From: Bacillota bacterium
GTDB taxonomy: Bacteria > Bacillota > Sulfobacillia > Thermaerobacterales > Thermaerobacteraceae
Assembly (NCBI GenBank): GCA_003242195.1
Contig: QGUQ01000009.1
Span: forward strand, 1 to 14,399
Direction: 5' to 3'
Length of the DNA stretch: 14,399 nucleotides
Below the pieces are notes generated by a model. That model was given only the letters and a program-made list of their open reading frames with translations, made no database searches and was not told where the DNA came from. Below are positions 6,751-13,906 of this stretch, one piece after another (position 1 is the first letter of the stretch; every line of letters starts with the position of its first letter). The translations under genes and the position numbers were made by a program.

Positions 6751-7482
6751 TCACTCCTCCAGGCGGCAGGTGAGGTAGGCGTCGCCCCACGTGACCTCGA
6801 GCACGCCCGGCTCCGCCGGGACCGCAGCCGCCGGCGAGCCGAGGCCGACGAACTGGCCGGCGGCCAGCCCGCCCGTTCGGGACGCCAGCCAGCATAGCTG
6901 CTGTCCGGTATCGGCCAGGGCCTCGACGGGACCCTCGGTGACCGGGCGCCCGTTGAGGTAGAGCCGCAGCGTGCCCCGGATCTCTGCGGGTTGCAGCAGC
7001 CGCTGTCCGAGGATGAAGGCGCCGCCCGAAGCGTTGTCGGCGACGACCTCGGGGGCGGTGAAGCGGTAGCCCTCCCAGACGCTGTCCAGGACGTCCACGG
7101 CCAGGACGAACCCCGCCACCGCCGCCCACGCGGCGCCGGGAGAGGCATCGGGGGGAACGGGAGCCTTCAATAGAACGGCCAGCTCGGGTTCGAGCCGCGG
7201 CTGGACGAACCGGCGAAGGGAGAGGGGGCCGTCGACCACCATGGTGGCGTCGATGCGACCCCAGATGGGCTGGTCGATGCCCATCTGGGCCTGCTTGGCC
7301 GGGCTGGTGAGCCCGATCTTGTAGCCCCTGACCGGTGCCTGCCGCGACGCGGCCTGGACCCGGTAGGCTCCTTCCAGGTCCACGCCCCAGCCGTCGCCGC
7401 GGCTGGGTAGCGCCCGGCGTTCCTGCCGCGCGGCCCGGATGGCGGCCAGTAATTCCTGCTCCTGTGGTGTCAGCTGCACCAT
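6751..7482 (-). CDS. dmpH: Probable 4-oxalocrotonate decarboxylase (divergent)
   Basis: This is a 243-residue FAH-fold protein, about 20 residues shorter than DmpH. It would decarboxylate 2-oxohex-3-enedioate to 2-hydroxypentadienoate and pass it to DmpE, its usual complex partner. The segment YKIGLTSPAKQAQMGIDQPIWG (54-75) resembles DmpH more than the hydratases. K55 and the paired ligands E98/E100 (QPRLEPE) are present, as is VVADNASGGAFILG. It is divergent elsewhere: the third acidic ligand is D130 in VDVLDSV instead of Glu in VEVIDSR, the following Arg is lost, and the LGHP segment is missing (ALADTGQQLCWLAS). ATG 7482 is supported by AGGAGG 8 nt upstream; the longer open frame upstream is a shadow. 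The decarboxylase assignment rests on context plus the N-terminal third. Confidence 0.75.
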   Translation of the reverse strand: MVQLTPQEQELLAAIRAARQERRALPSRGDGWGVDLEGAYRVQAASRQAPVRGYKIGLTSPAKQAQMGIDQPIWGRIDATMVVDGPLSLRRFVQPRLEPELAVLLKAPVPPDASPGAAWAAVAGFVLAVDVLDSVWEGYRFTAPEVVADNASGGAFILGQRLLQPAEIRGTLRLYLNGRPVTEGPVEALADTGQQLCWLASRTGGLAAGQFVGLGSPAAAVPAEPGVLEVTWGDAYLTCRLEE

Positions 7483-7546
7483 GTGCCTGCCCTCCTCCAC
7501 CGGCCACACCGTTGCCGTGCCATCGCCGCGGCTCGTACCACGCCCC

Positions 7547-8575
7547 TCACTCAGAGGGCCCACGGTGCCTTCCCGCTCCCTGTTCCGCCAGGTCCACCGC
7601 CACGTCGACGATCCAGTCCTCCTGCCCGGCGACGGCCTGCCGCCGGCCCAGCTCCACCAGGATGTCCCGGGGGTCGAGGCCGAAGCGCTCCGCCACGTGC
7701 TTGGCGTGCAGGAGGAAGGTGGAGTACACGCCGGCATAGCCGATGGTCAAGGAGTCCCGATCGGGCAAGGGCTGGTACGGCATCAGCGGTGCCACCACGT
7801 ACTCGGCGGCGTCCATCAGGCGAAAGACGTCCAGCCCGGGGTTGAGGCCCAACTTGTCCAGCACGGCCGCCAGGACCTCGGTGGCCGCGTTGCCCGCCCC
7901 TGCCCCCAGACCCCGCAGGCTGCCGTCCACCTGATCGGCACCGGCCTCCAGGGCGGCGATGGTGTTGCCGATGGCCGCGCCCAGGTTGTTGTGGGCGTGG
8001 AAGCCGACCTGGATGGACAGCGCCTCCTTGAGGGCGCTCACCCGGGCCTTGACGTCCGGCGGCAGCATGGCGCCGGCCGAGTCCACGATGTAGACGCAGT
8101 CCGCACCATAGGACTCCATGAGCTTGGCCTGCTCCACCAGGACCTCGGGCGGGCGCATGTGGGCCATCATGAGGAAGCCGACAGCCTCCAGGCCCAGCTT
8201 CTTGGCGATGCCGAAGTGCTGTTCGGAGATGTCCGCCTCCGTGCACTGGGTGGCGATGCGTGCCACCTTCACGCCCAGTTCGGCCGCCCGTTCCAGAAGG
8301 TCCTTGGTCCCGATGCCGGGGAGGAGCAACACCGCGATGCGGGCCCGCCGGGCGGCGCGGGTAGCCACGGCGATCAGCTCCATCTCATCTTCCAGCGAGA
8401 AGCCGTATTGGATGGACGAACCGCCCAGGCCGTCTCCGTGGGAGACCTCGATCACCGGCACCCCGGCCTCGTCCAGGGCGGAGACGATGGCCCGCACCTG
8501 CTCGGAGGTGAAGCGGTGTTTCATGGCGTGGGACCCGTCGCGCAGGGTGGTGTCCGTGAGGCGTGGCGGGTTCAA
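7547..8575 (-). CDS. dmpG: 4-hydroxy-2-oxovalerate aldolase
   Basis: This is a class II pyruvate aldolase of 342 residues. It would cleave 4-hydroxy-2-oxovalerate to pyruvate and acetaldehyde, and in the known family it channels acetaldehyde to its DmpF partner. The N-terminal TDTTLRDGSH carries R12, D13 and H16; the metal ligands H193 and H195 are in GFHAHNNLG; Y284 is in YAGVYSTFLLH; and GAGAGNA and the C-terminal GGQED-like AGQEDWIVDVA are typical. The start is TTG at 8575, with GGAGG 7 nt upstream; the codon overlaps the dmpF stop as TTGA. The longer upstream open frame is antisense-like shadow. Coupled translation fits the 1:1 DmpFG complex. 64 nt separate its stop from dmpH. Confidence 0.95.
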   Translation of the reverse strand: MNPPRLTDTTLRDGSHAMKHRFTSEQVRAIVSALDEAGVPVIEVSHGDGLGGSSIQYGFSLEDEMELIAVATRAARRARIAVLLLPGIGTKDLLERAAELGVKVARIATQCTEADISEQHFGIAKKLGLEAVGFLMMAHMRPPEVLVEQAKLMESYGADCVYIVDSAGAMLPPDVKARVSALKEALSIQVGFHAHNNLGAAIGNTIAALEAGADQVDGSLRGLGAGAGNAATEVLAAVLDKLGLNPGLDVFRLMDAAEYVVAPLMPYQPLPDRDSLTIGYAGVYSTFLLHAKHVAERFGLDPRDILVELGRRQAVAGQEDWIVDVAVDLAEQGAGRHRGPSE

Positions 8576-9504
8576 GCGACCACCTCCCGCAATCCCAGAA
8601 GGTGCCGGGCGAACACTTCCCCGACCCGGACGGCCGAGGCCGTCATGATGTCCAGGTTGCCGGCATAGGTGGGCAAGAAGTCTCCGGCCCCTTCGACCTC
8701 CAGCAGGAGGACGACCACGGGCTTCTCGCCCCACGGCGTCCACCGCCGGTCGAAGACCGGGGGCTTCAGCCGGTAACCGGGGACGTACTCCCGGACCTCC
8801 TGCACGATGGACGCCAGAGAGGCCCGGACGGCTTCCTCGTCGATGTCGTCCGCCTCCGGCACCACGTACACGGTGTTCCGCATCAAGATGGGCGGCTCGG
8901 CGGGATTCAAGATGATGATGGCCTTGCCCCGGCGCGCCCCGCCGATGACCTCGAGCCCCCTCGCCGTGGTGTAGGTGAACTCGTCGATGTTCTGGCGCGT
9001 GCCCGGACCCGCCGAGCGACTGGCGATGGTGCTGACGATCTCCGCGTACTGCACCGGCGTGACCCTGGCCACGGCGTGCACCAGCGGGATGGTGGCCTGG
9101 CCGCCGCAGGTGATGAGGTTGACGTTGGGCTTGTCGAGATGGGCGCCCAGGTTCACCGGTGGCACGACGTAGGGACCGCGGGCGGCCGGCGTCAGGTCGA
9201 TGGCGATCTTCCCCGCCCGTTCCAGGCGAGGGGCATGGCGCACGTGGGCCTTGGCGCTGGTGGCATCGAAGACGATGCGGATGTCCGGGTCCTCCAGGAC
9301 GGCTTCGATCCCCCGGGTGCTGGTGCGAAGACCCAGGCTGCGGGCCCGGGCCAGGCCCTCGGACTGGGGGTCGATCCCGGCTACCAGGACCAGCTGCATG
9401 TGCCCCGGTCGCTTGAGGAGCTTGTACATGAGGTCCGTCCCGATGTTCCCCGACCCCAGGATGGCCACCGGAACCCGCCTGTCCTGGCCGTCCTTTCCCG
9501 GCAC
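8572..9504 (-). CDS. dmpF: Acetaldehyde dehydrogenase (acylating)
   Basis: A 310-residue CoA-dependent enzyme converting acetaldehyde, NAD+ and CoA to acetyl-CoA, and the obligate partner of the DmpG aldolase. A Rossmann motif GSGNIGTD lies at 17-24, the catalytic Cys is C133 in ITCGGQATIP, and the dimerisation/C-terminal region (RNIDEFTYTTARGLEVIGG-like) follows. Length agrees with the roughly 312-residue family. The start is GTG at 9504; GGAGG, located inside the last codons of iclR, lies 8 nt upstream. Only 5 nt separate it from the iclR stop, so regulator and enzymes share a transcript. The open frame continues upstream into iclR antisense frame sequence that does not resemble the family. 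Confidence 0.95.
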   Translation of the reverse strand: MPGKDGQDRRVPVAILGSGNIGTDLMYKLLKRPGHMQLVLVAGIDPQSEGLARARSLGLRTSTRGIEAVLEDPDIRIVFDATSAKAHVRHAPRLERAGKIAIDLTPAARGPYVVPPVNLGAHLDKPNVNLITCGGQATIPLVHAVARVTPVQYAEIVSTIASRSAGPGTRQNIDEFTYTTARGLEVIGGARRGKAIIILNPAEPPILMRNTVYVVPEADDIDEEAVRASLASIVQEVREYVPGYRLKPPVFDRRWTPWGEKPVVVLLLEVEGAGDFLPTYAGNLDIMTASAVRVGEVFARHLLGLREVVA

Positions 9505-9509
9505 GTTCC

Positions 9510-10274
9510 CTACCTCCCGTTGGGGATGTGACCCAGGTTTTGCGATGCCTTTTTGGCCGCTTGCAGGATGGCCTGGGTGTAGGTGTCGCGGTAGCGTCGG
9601 AAGCGGTGGGCCGGCGCCGAGATGCTCATGGCCGCGATCACGTGGCCCGTGTGATCGCGCACCGGCGCCGCCACGCAGCACAGTTCCGGCAGCGTCTCCT
9701 CGAGGTCGTAGGCGTATCCCCGCTCGCGGACGGCGGCCAGCTCCCGCTCCAGGGCCTCCCACGTGGTGATGGTCCGCCTGGTAAAGGGCGGAAGACCCTG
9801 GCGGTCGACGATGGTACGCACCTCTTCCAGGGGGAGATAGGCCAGCAGGACCTTGCCCACGCCGCTGGAATGGGGCGGTAGCTCCCCTCCAACGGCCGAG
9901 ACCGAGATGCGAACCGCGCGGGTGCCCTCCAGCTTCTCGACGTAGACCACGTGGCCTTCCTGCAACGCGGCGAGGTGTACCGTCTCCCCAAAGCGGTCCA
10001 CCAGCGCCTGCATCACCGGCAGGACTTCGGTCCTAAGCTCCGTGCTTTGCAGCAATCGCTGGCTGAGGACGAAGATCTTCCATCCCAAGGCATAGCGATT
10101 GCCCGGAGTGCGCCGCAGCAGCCCGATCTTGCACAGGCTGTGGACCAGGGCATGGGCGTTGGACTTGGGCATCCCCAGCCTGCGCGCGATCTCGGTTACA
10201 CCCAGTTCCGGCTGCTCGCGGGTGAAGAGATCCAGCACCGCACCGGCCCGTGCCAGCGTCTTGAGCATCCCCAT
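9510..10274 (-). CDS. IclR-family transcriptional regulator of the meta-pathway operon
   Basis: A dimeric DNA-binding regulator, 254 residues. The winged helix-turn-helix occupies roughly residues 5-65, with the recognition region GVTEIARRLGMPKSNAHALVHSL at 25-47 and the wing RRTPGNRYALG. The effector domain (about 80-250) contains HVVYVEKLEG, the HSSGVGKVLLAYLP segment and a CC pair in PELCCVAAPVRD. ATG 10274 is preferred (G-run just upstream); ATG 10268 is equally possible, and the frame further upstream has no family resemblance. It is the first gene of the operon, 5 nt before dmpF, so it would regulate its own synthesis together with the pathway. IclR regulators of aromatic catabolism (PcaU, PobR, MhpR, CatR types) act as either repressors or activators; the sign here is not known. 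Confidence 0.92.
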   Translation of the reverse strand: MGMLKTLARAGAVLDLFTREQPELGVTEIARRLGMPKSNAHALVHSLCKIGLLRRTPGNRYALGWKIFVLSQRLLQSTELRTEVLPVMQALVDRFGETVHLAALQEGHVVYVEKLEGTRAVRISVSAVGGELPPHSSGVGKVLLAYLPLEEVRTIVDRQGLPPFTRRTITTWEALERELAAVRERGYAYDLEETLPELCCVAAPVRDHTGHVIAAMSISAPAHRFRRYRDTYTQAILQAAKKASQNLGHIPNGR

Positions 10275-10315
10275 CGCCCCCCATGTTAGAACCCCTTCTC
10301 GCGAGCGGAAACCAG

Positions 10316-10354
10316 GGCGTTCGCATATGCAGAACGCCGTTTCGAATGCGAAAC
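10316..10354. promoter_or_regulatory. Two adjacent palindromes, candidate IclR operator
   Basis: Two perfect inverted repeats stand side by side 42-80 bp upstream of the iclR start. The first is GGCGTTC-N9-GAACGCC (10316-10338), whose 9-nt spacer contains the 8-bp palindrome GCATATGC. The second is GTTTCG-N4-CGAAAC (10339-10354). In addition, TTCGCAT (10320-10326) and its complement ATGCGAA (10346-10352) link the two. Such paired dyads upstream of an IclR gene are typical of an autoregulated operator. I cannot place a confident -35/-10 pair; a TTGCAC on the minus strand just upstream is a weak -35 candidate. Confidence 0.6.
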
Positions 10355-10570
10355 CGGTGCAATGTAATTTCCATGTGCTGGTTTTCGTTCCTACGACCGT
10401 GCCACCGGCCGTCCCGCCTTGAGAGGAGCGGGGGCTCACCTCGAAGGCGGAGGTCGTACCTTCATCGGAGGGACTGGCGACGGCAAGGGGAGGGGTTCCA
10501 GGCGGTGGCGCAAGCAGGGGGCAAGAGGCGGGGGCGTTCCGGTAGGTGGAGACCCGAGAAAAGGAGGAGG

Positions 10571-10618
10571 AGGAAAAAGAGACCGCGGGAGGGGTCGCTC
10601 GCTGGCTACCCCTCCCGC
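10571..10618 (-). terminator. Rho-independent terminator of the right-hand operon
   Basis: A perfect 11-bp inverted repeat, GCGGGAGGGGT (10585-10595) and ACCCCTCCCGC (10608-10618), has a 12-nt loop. On the minus strand it is followed within about 7 nt by TCTCTTTTTCC (the A run at 10575-10579 on the plus strand). It lies 25 nt beyond the stop of the decarboxylating dehydrogenase gene. It cleanly separates that operon from the iclR-dmp operon, which therefore needs its own promoter. Confidence 0.85.
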
Positions 10619-10643
10619 GCCTTCCGACCCATGCATGGCAGGG

Positions 10644-11726
10644 TCACAAACCCATGAGCTCCGTGACTCTTTCCGTGATGGCCCTTCCCACGTCACTGGT
10701 GCTTGCCGATCCGCCGAGATCGGGTGTGTGCGGGCCTACTCCCAGAACGTCGGTGATCGCCTGCACGACGACCTCTGCCAGCCTGTCTCCGCCTGGCAGG
10801 CGCCCTCGATGAGCCAGGTATTCCAACGCCAGCGCGGCGGACCAAATGGCCCCGACCGGGTTGGCGATGCCGCGACCGGCGATGTCGGGGGCCGATCCAT
10901 GGACCGGCTCGAACATGGCCGGATACGGTCCGTCGGGGTTGAGATTGGCACTGGCAGCGAGTCCGAGGCCACCTTGGAGCGCCGCCCCCAGGTCGGTCAG
11001 TATGTCCCCGAACAGATTGGAGGCGACGACCACGTCAAAGCGATCGGGTTGCCGCACCATGTGGTAGGCCATGGCATCGACCAGTACGGTTTCAAAGGTC
11101 ACATCCGGGTAGCGGCTGGCCACCCTCTTCACGACCTCATCCCAGAGTCCGTAAGTGTGGGGGAGTGCGTTGGCCTTGGAGACGCTGGTGACCAGGCGCC
11201 GGCGACGGCGGGCTCGTTCAAAGGCGTACACGGCCACGCGTTCGATGCCCCGCGCGGTGAAGACCGCTGTGTGGACCGCAATCTCATCTTTCGATCCGGT
11301 GTACAGGCGCCCGCCCGATTGCGCGTATTCGCCTTCGGTGTTCTCCCGTACGAACAGGATGTCGATGGTGGGGCGGTGGGCCAGGGGCGTTGGTACCCCT
11401 GGCACCAGCCTTATCGGACGAAGGTTGACATAGAGGTCAAACTGCCTTCGGATTTGGAGGACGAGCCCCACCGGGATGTGATCCGGGACCCGCGGGTCGC
11501 CCATCGCACCCAGGAGGATGGCATCAAACCCGCGCAGCACTTCGAGGAAATCGGGTGGTGCCACATGACCGGTTCGAAGGTAATGATCGGTTCCCCAGGG
11601 GAACTCGACGATGTCAAAGGGTACTTGCGACCTTCTTTCGACCACCCGCAGTACCCTGAGGACTTCCGCCGTTACCTCGGGACCTACGCCATCCCCGGGG
11701 ATGACAGCAAGACGTACTGGCAGCAT
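10644..11726 (-). CDS. Tartrate/D-malate dehydrogenase family (TtuC/DmlA type), decarboxylating
   Basis: This is an NAD-dependent beta-decarboxylating 2-hydroxyacid dehydrogenase of the isocitrate/isopropylmalate family, 360 residues. It matches the TtuC/DmlA branch: GDGVGPEV (11-18), GTDHYLRTG, LLGAMGDPRVPDHI, NLRPIRLVPGVP with R103, and VRENTEGEY with Y134. It also shows K184, the metal ligands D217, D241 and D245 (SNLFGDILTDL), and FEPVHGSAPDI (262-272). The family oxidises and decarboxylates D-malate, tartrate or 3-alkylmalates; the same chemistry on 3,3-dimethylmalate gives 2-oxoisovalerate. ATG 11726 is preceded by GAGGGG about 9 nt upstream. It is the last gene of its operon, 50 nt after the SDR gene and 25 nt before a strong terminator. 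Substrate is unproven. Confidence 0.88.
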   Translation of the reverse strand: MLPVRLAVIPGDGVGPEVTAEVLRVLRVVERRSQVPFDIVEFPWGTDHYLRTGHVAPPDFLEVLRGFDAILLGAMGDPRVPDHIPVGLVLQIRRQFDLYVNLRPIRLVPGVPTPLAHRPTIDILFVRENTEGEYAQSGGRLYTGSKDEIAVHTAVFTARGIERVAVYAFERARRRRRLVTSVSKANALPHTYGLWDEVVKRVASRYPDVTFETVLVDAMAYHMVRQPDRFDVVVASNLFGDILTDLGAALQGGLGLAASANLNPDGPYPAMFEPVHGSAPDIAGRGIANPVGAIWSAALALEYLAHRGRLPGGDRLAEVVVQAITDVLGVGPHTPDLGGSASTSDVGRAITERVTELMGL

Positions 11727-11776
11727 GGACTGGCGCCCCTCTCGCTGGTGTACTCGCTGGTCCTGCCCTTGGATGG

Positions 11777-12577
11777 CTATGTCGTCAGGGGTGGCTCGAA
11801 CCTGCCGTCGACAGCGGTCCAACCTCCGTCGACGGTCAAGACGGTGCCCGTTATGTACCGGCTGGCGTCGGAGGCGAGGAATACGACCGCCGTGGCCACT
11901 TCCGCCGGCGTACCCCAGCGGCCCAGGGCCGTCTTGGCGGCGTACGCCCGATACCAATTCGGATGGTCCTTGATGGGTTGCGTCAGGGGGGTATCGATGA
12001 CTCCCGGAGCCACCGCGTTGGCGCGCACGCCCCGCGGGCCCAGTTCGGCGGCGAGCGTTCGCACGAGCTGGACGGTGCCGGCCTTGGTCGCTGCGTACAC
12101 GCCCTGGCCGGGTTCGACGACCTGGGCACGAATGGAGGCAAAGGCGATGAGACTCCCGCTGCCTTGTTCGGCCATGACCCGTCCGGCTTCCACCAGGACG
12201 TTGAAGGTACCCTTGAGGTTCAGCGTGAGTACGCGATCCACTTCTTCATCGGTGTAGTCGAGGAGGGGCTTGCGCACGTTCACACTCGGTGTCGTCACGG
12301 CGACATCCAGGCGTCCATATCGTTGAACGATGTGGGAGATGAGATCGCGGACCTCGCCTCGGTGACGGATATCGATTCCCACGGCTTCACCTTCACGGCC
12401 TGCGGAGGACAGTTCCCGCATCAGTTCTTCGACCCCGGCGGAATTGCGATCGGCCGCCACGACGAGCGCACCGAAGTCGGCCAGGGCCTGGGCGGAGGCG
12501 CGGCCCAGCCCCGATGCTGCACCGACGACCAGGGCCACACGCCCGCTGAGATCGAAGAGTTGGCGATACATGCTCAC
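11777..12577 (-). CDS. Short-chain dehydrogenase/reductase (SDR)
   Basis: This is a classical SDR oxidoreductase of 266 residues, cytoplasmic and NAD(P)-dependent. The nucleotide-binding GAASGLGRA lies at 19-27. D43 in AADRNS, at the end of the second beta strand, favours NAD(H). The catalytic tetrad is N120, S148, Y161 and K165 (YAATK). The usual NNAG motif is replaced by TTPSVN (95-100), and the C-terminus has VDGGWTAVDG. GTG 12577 is preferred: GGAGG (12585-12589) lies 7 nt upstream, against 13 nt for ATG 12571; ATG 12604, overlapping the M20 stop as TGATG, has only weak support. It lies between the M20 amidohydrolase and the decarboxylating dehydrogenase, which suggests it oxidises the alcohol released by the hydrolase. 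Its substrate cannot be read from sequence. Confidence 0.9.
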   Translation of the reverse strand: MSMYRQLFDLSGRVALVVGAASGLGRASAQALADFGALVVAADRNSAGVEELMRELSSAGREGEAVGIDIRHRGEVRDLISHIVQRYGRLDVAVTTPSVNVRKPLLDYTDEEVDRVLTLNLKGTFNVLVEAGRVMAEQGSGSLIAFASIRAQVVEPGQGVYAATKAGTVQLVRTLAAELGPRGVRANAVAPGVIDTPLTQPIKDHPNWYRAYAAKTALGRWGTPAEVATAVVFLASDASRYITGTVLTVDGGWTAVDGRFEPPLTT

Positions 12578-12603
12578 GCCGCCACCTCCCATCATCAGTC
12601 CCA

Positions 12604-13830
12604 TCACCTGGATTCGGTAAGAAACAGAATGGCCGCGGCTGCATAGATGCGGGCCGTCTCAATCAGTTCGGGAATCTCGACGTACTCGTCGACCTGATGG
12701 GGAATCTCACGCTTTCCGGCCCCAAAGGTGACGATGGGGATGCCCTTCCAAGCCCAGAGGAACGTGCCGTCGGTGGCACCGGGGACGCCGTTGTACCGCG
12801 GTTCCCGACCGGTGACCAGCCGATAGGCCTGCGCCGAGGCCATGACCACCGGATCGTCGGGAGGCGTTTGGGTGCACGGGCGTTCATCGATGAGGGTGAC
12901 CTCCACCCTCAGGCCCGGCACGTCCCTTTCCACCTGGCGTGCGATGAGTTCCACGGTCTCCTTGAGGTACTCGTGGTCCTGAGCCGGGGTCGTACGAATA
13001 TCGAGGGTCACGTAAGCCTGATTGGGAATGACGTTGATTTGTGGCTCGCCACCCTCTGGCGCCAGGAAGATGGTGGGTGTGATGCTGGGCCAACCAACGT
13101 GGGGGTCCTCGCCGAACCGCTCACATTCGTTCCGTTCGAGTTCTGCCAAACGGGTGACCATGCGGCACAGGGGCGTGACGGGGTTGACGCCGGAGCGGGG
13201 CATGGCCCCGTGGGCCATCCTGCCGTAGGCACGGATGCCGATGCGCAGAGCCCCTTTTTGGGCGATACACAGCTGGTTCTCCTCGGGCTCGCATATGATC
13301 GCCCCGTCGACACCGTCGCACCACCCGGACCGGATCATCTGCTTGATACCGATCATGAGCCCTTCCTCGTCGACGGGGATGGCGAGGAGGATGCGGCCAG
13401 GGAAATCAATCGCTGCTTCCTTAATCGCTTTCAGAGCTACCATGGCGGCAGCGAGATTTCCCTTGGTATCACAGGCACCGCGTCCGTAGATGCGATCGTC
13501 CACCACGACGCCTTCAAATGGGGGGTATGTCCAGGAACGTGCATCCCCTTCTGTCACGACATCGCTGTGGGCCTCAAATAGGAGAGTCTTGCCAGGGCTC
13601 GTTCCCCGGAGCTCTGCCATGACATTGGGTCGTCCCGGTGCTGCCTCTTCCACTCGTACGGTGAAACCCCATTCCTGCAGCAGATTGGCGACGTAACTGG
13701 CCACCCTGGCCTCGGTCGTGCCGCTCCCTGGTCGGTAAACACTGTCGATGCGAATCAGCGAGCGGGTCAAAGCGACGAGCAAGTCTTGATCCACATGTTG
13801 CAGCACTCGTTCAAGGATGCTCGGCGGCAC
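12604..13830 (-). CDS. M20-family metallo-amidohydrolase (ArgE/DapE-like)
   Basis: This is a di-zinc amide hydrolase of 408 residues, normal for the ArgE/DapE/carboxypeptidase G2 family. Metal and catalytic residues are H88 and D90 (EAHSD), D121 (GRGACDTKG), E155/E156 (PVDEEG), E181 (ICEPEE) and H378 (IPHQVDEY). The dimerisation domain with MAHGAMPRSGVNPV (206-219) lies between. No signal peptide is seen, so it acts in the cytoplasm on an imported compound. The start is GTG 13830 with GGGGAGGAG about 8 nt upstream. It sits directly after an ECF transporter S component and before an SDR and a decarboxylating dehydrogenase. That suggests it splits an amide taken up by the transporter and is not part of arginine or lysine synthesis, for which no other genes are nearby. 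Confidence 0.9.
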   Translation of the reverse strand: MPPSILERVLQHVDQDLLVALTRSLIRIDSVYRPGSGTTEARVASYVANLLQEWGFTVRVEEAAPGRPNVMAELRGTSPGKTLLFEAHSDVVTEGDARSWTYPPFEGVVVDDRIYGRGACDTKGNLAAAMVALKAIKEAAIDFPGRILLAIPVDEEGLMIGIKQMIRSGWCDGVDGAIICEPEENQLCIAQKGALRIGIRAYGRMAHGAMPRSGVNPVTPLCRMVTRLAELERNECERFGEDPHVGWPSITPTIFLAPEGGEPQINVIPNQAYVTLDIRTTPAQDHEYLKETVELIARQVERDVPGLRVEVTLIDERPCTQTPPDDPVVMASAQAYRLVTGREPRYNGVPGATDGTFLWAWKGIPIVTFGAGKREIPHQVDEYVEIPELIETARIYAAAAILFLTESR

Positions 13831-13861
13831 CTACTGTACTCCTCCCCTATCAAGAAGAAGC

Positions 13862-13898
13862 GGTGGGCGAGACGAGCCGTGGGGACGCCTCACCCACC
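13862..13898 (-). terminator. Weak hairpin between the ECF S component and M20 genes
   Basis: On the minus strand GGTGGGTGAG pairs with CTCGCCCACC, a 10-bp stem with one G-U wobble (arms at 13889-13898 and 13862-13871) and a 17-nt loop. It is followed by CTTCTTCTT, which is not a proper T run. It lies between the S-component stop (13907) and the M20 start (13830). It could be a partial terminator or attenuator lowering downstream expression. Confidence 0.35.
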
Positions 13899-13906
13899 AC
13901 CGTGCT

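Larger units (their letters stand above)
10275..10643. other. 369-bp intergenic region between two minus-strand operons
   Basis: No gene is supported here. From the iclR side it holds a leader of about 40 nt, the paired palindromes (10316-10354), then about 200 nt (10355-10570) that should contain the promoter of the iclR-dmp operon but shows no clear sigma-70 boxes. At the far end is the terminator of the upstream operon (10571-10618). A CCATGCATGG palindrome lies at 10629-10638 just after the dehydrogenase stop. A long plus-strand open frame starting in this region is antisense to the two genes to the right and is not credible as a gene. Confidence 0.6.

Noticed and set aside
5345..6778. 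477-residue plus-strand frame opposite dmpC
   Set aside because: It is the antisense shadow of the aldehyde dehydrogenase; no domain and no ribosome binding site.
5291..7507. Single 738-residue minus-strand frame suggesting a fusion with the aldehyde dehydrogenase
   Set aside because: The N-terminal 254 residues are low-complexity Gly/Arg/Pro shadow sequence out of frame with dmpH. A good ribosome binding site and the family N-terminus place the true start at 6745.
7439..8668. 409-residue plus-strand frame opposite dmpG and dmpH
   Set aside because: It spans two genes on the other strand and has His/Gly/Asp-rich composition typical of antisense frames.
8563..9531. 322-residue plus-strand frame opposite dmpF
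   Set aside because: It is the antisense shadow of a well-supported acetaldehyde dehydrogenase.
10355..10400. Sigma-70 promoter for the iclR-dmp operon
   Set aside because: Minus-strand TTGCAC could be a -35 box, but no convincing -10 box falls 16-18 nt after it, so I did not list it as a promoter.
10419..12257. 612-residue plus-strand open frame opposite the SDR and dehydrogenase genes
   Set aside because: It has no recognisable domain, is antisense to two genes with complete catalytic motifs, and is a GC-rich shadow frame.
12697..13581. 294-residue plus-strand frame opposite the M20 gene
   Set aside because: There is no family resemblance, and the opposite strand has all metal-binding residues of M20 in order.
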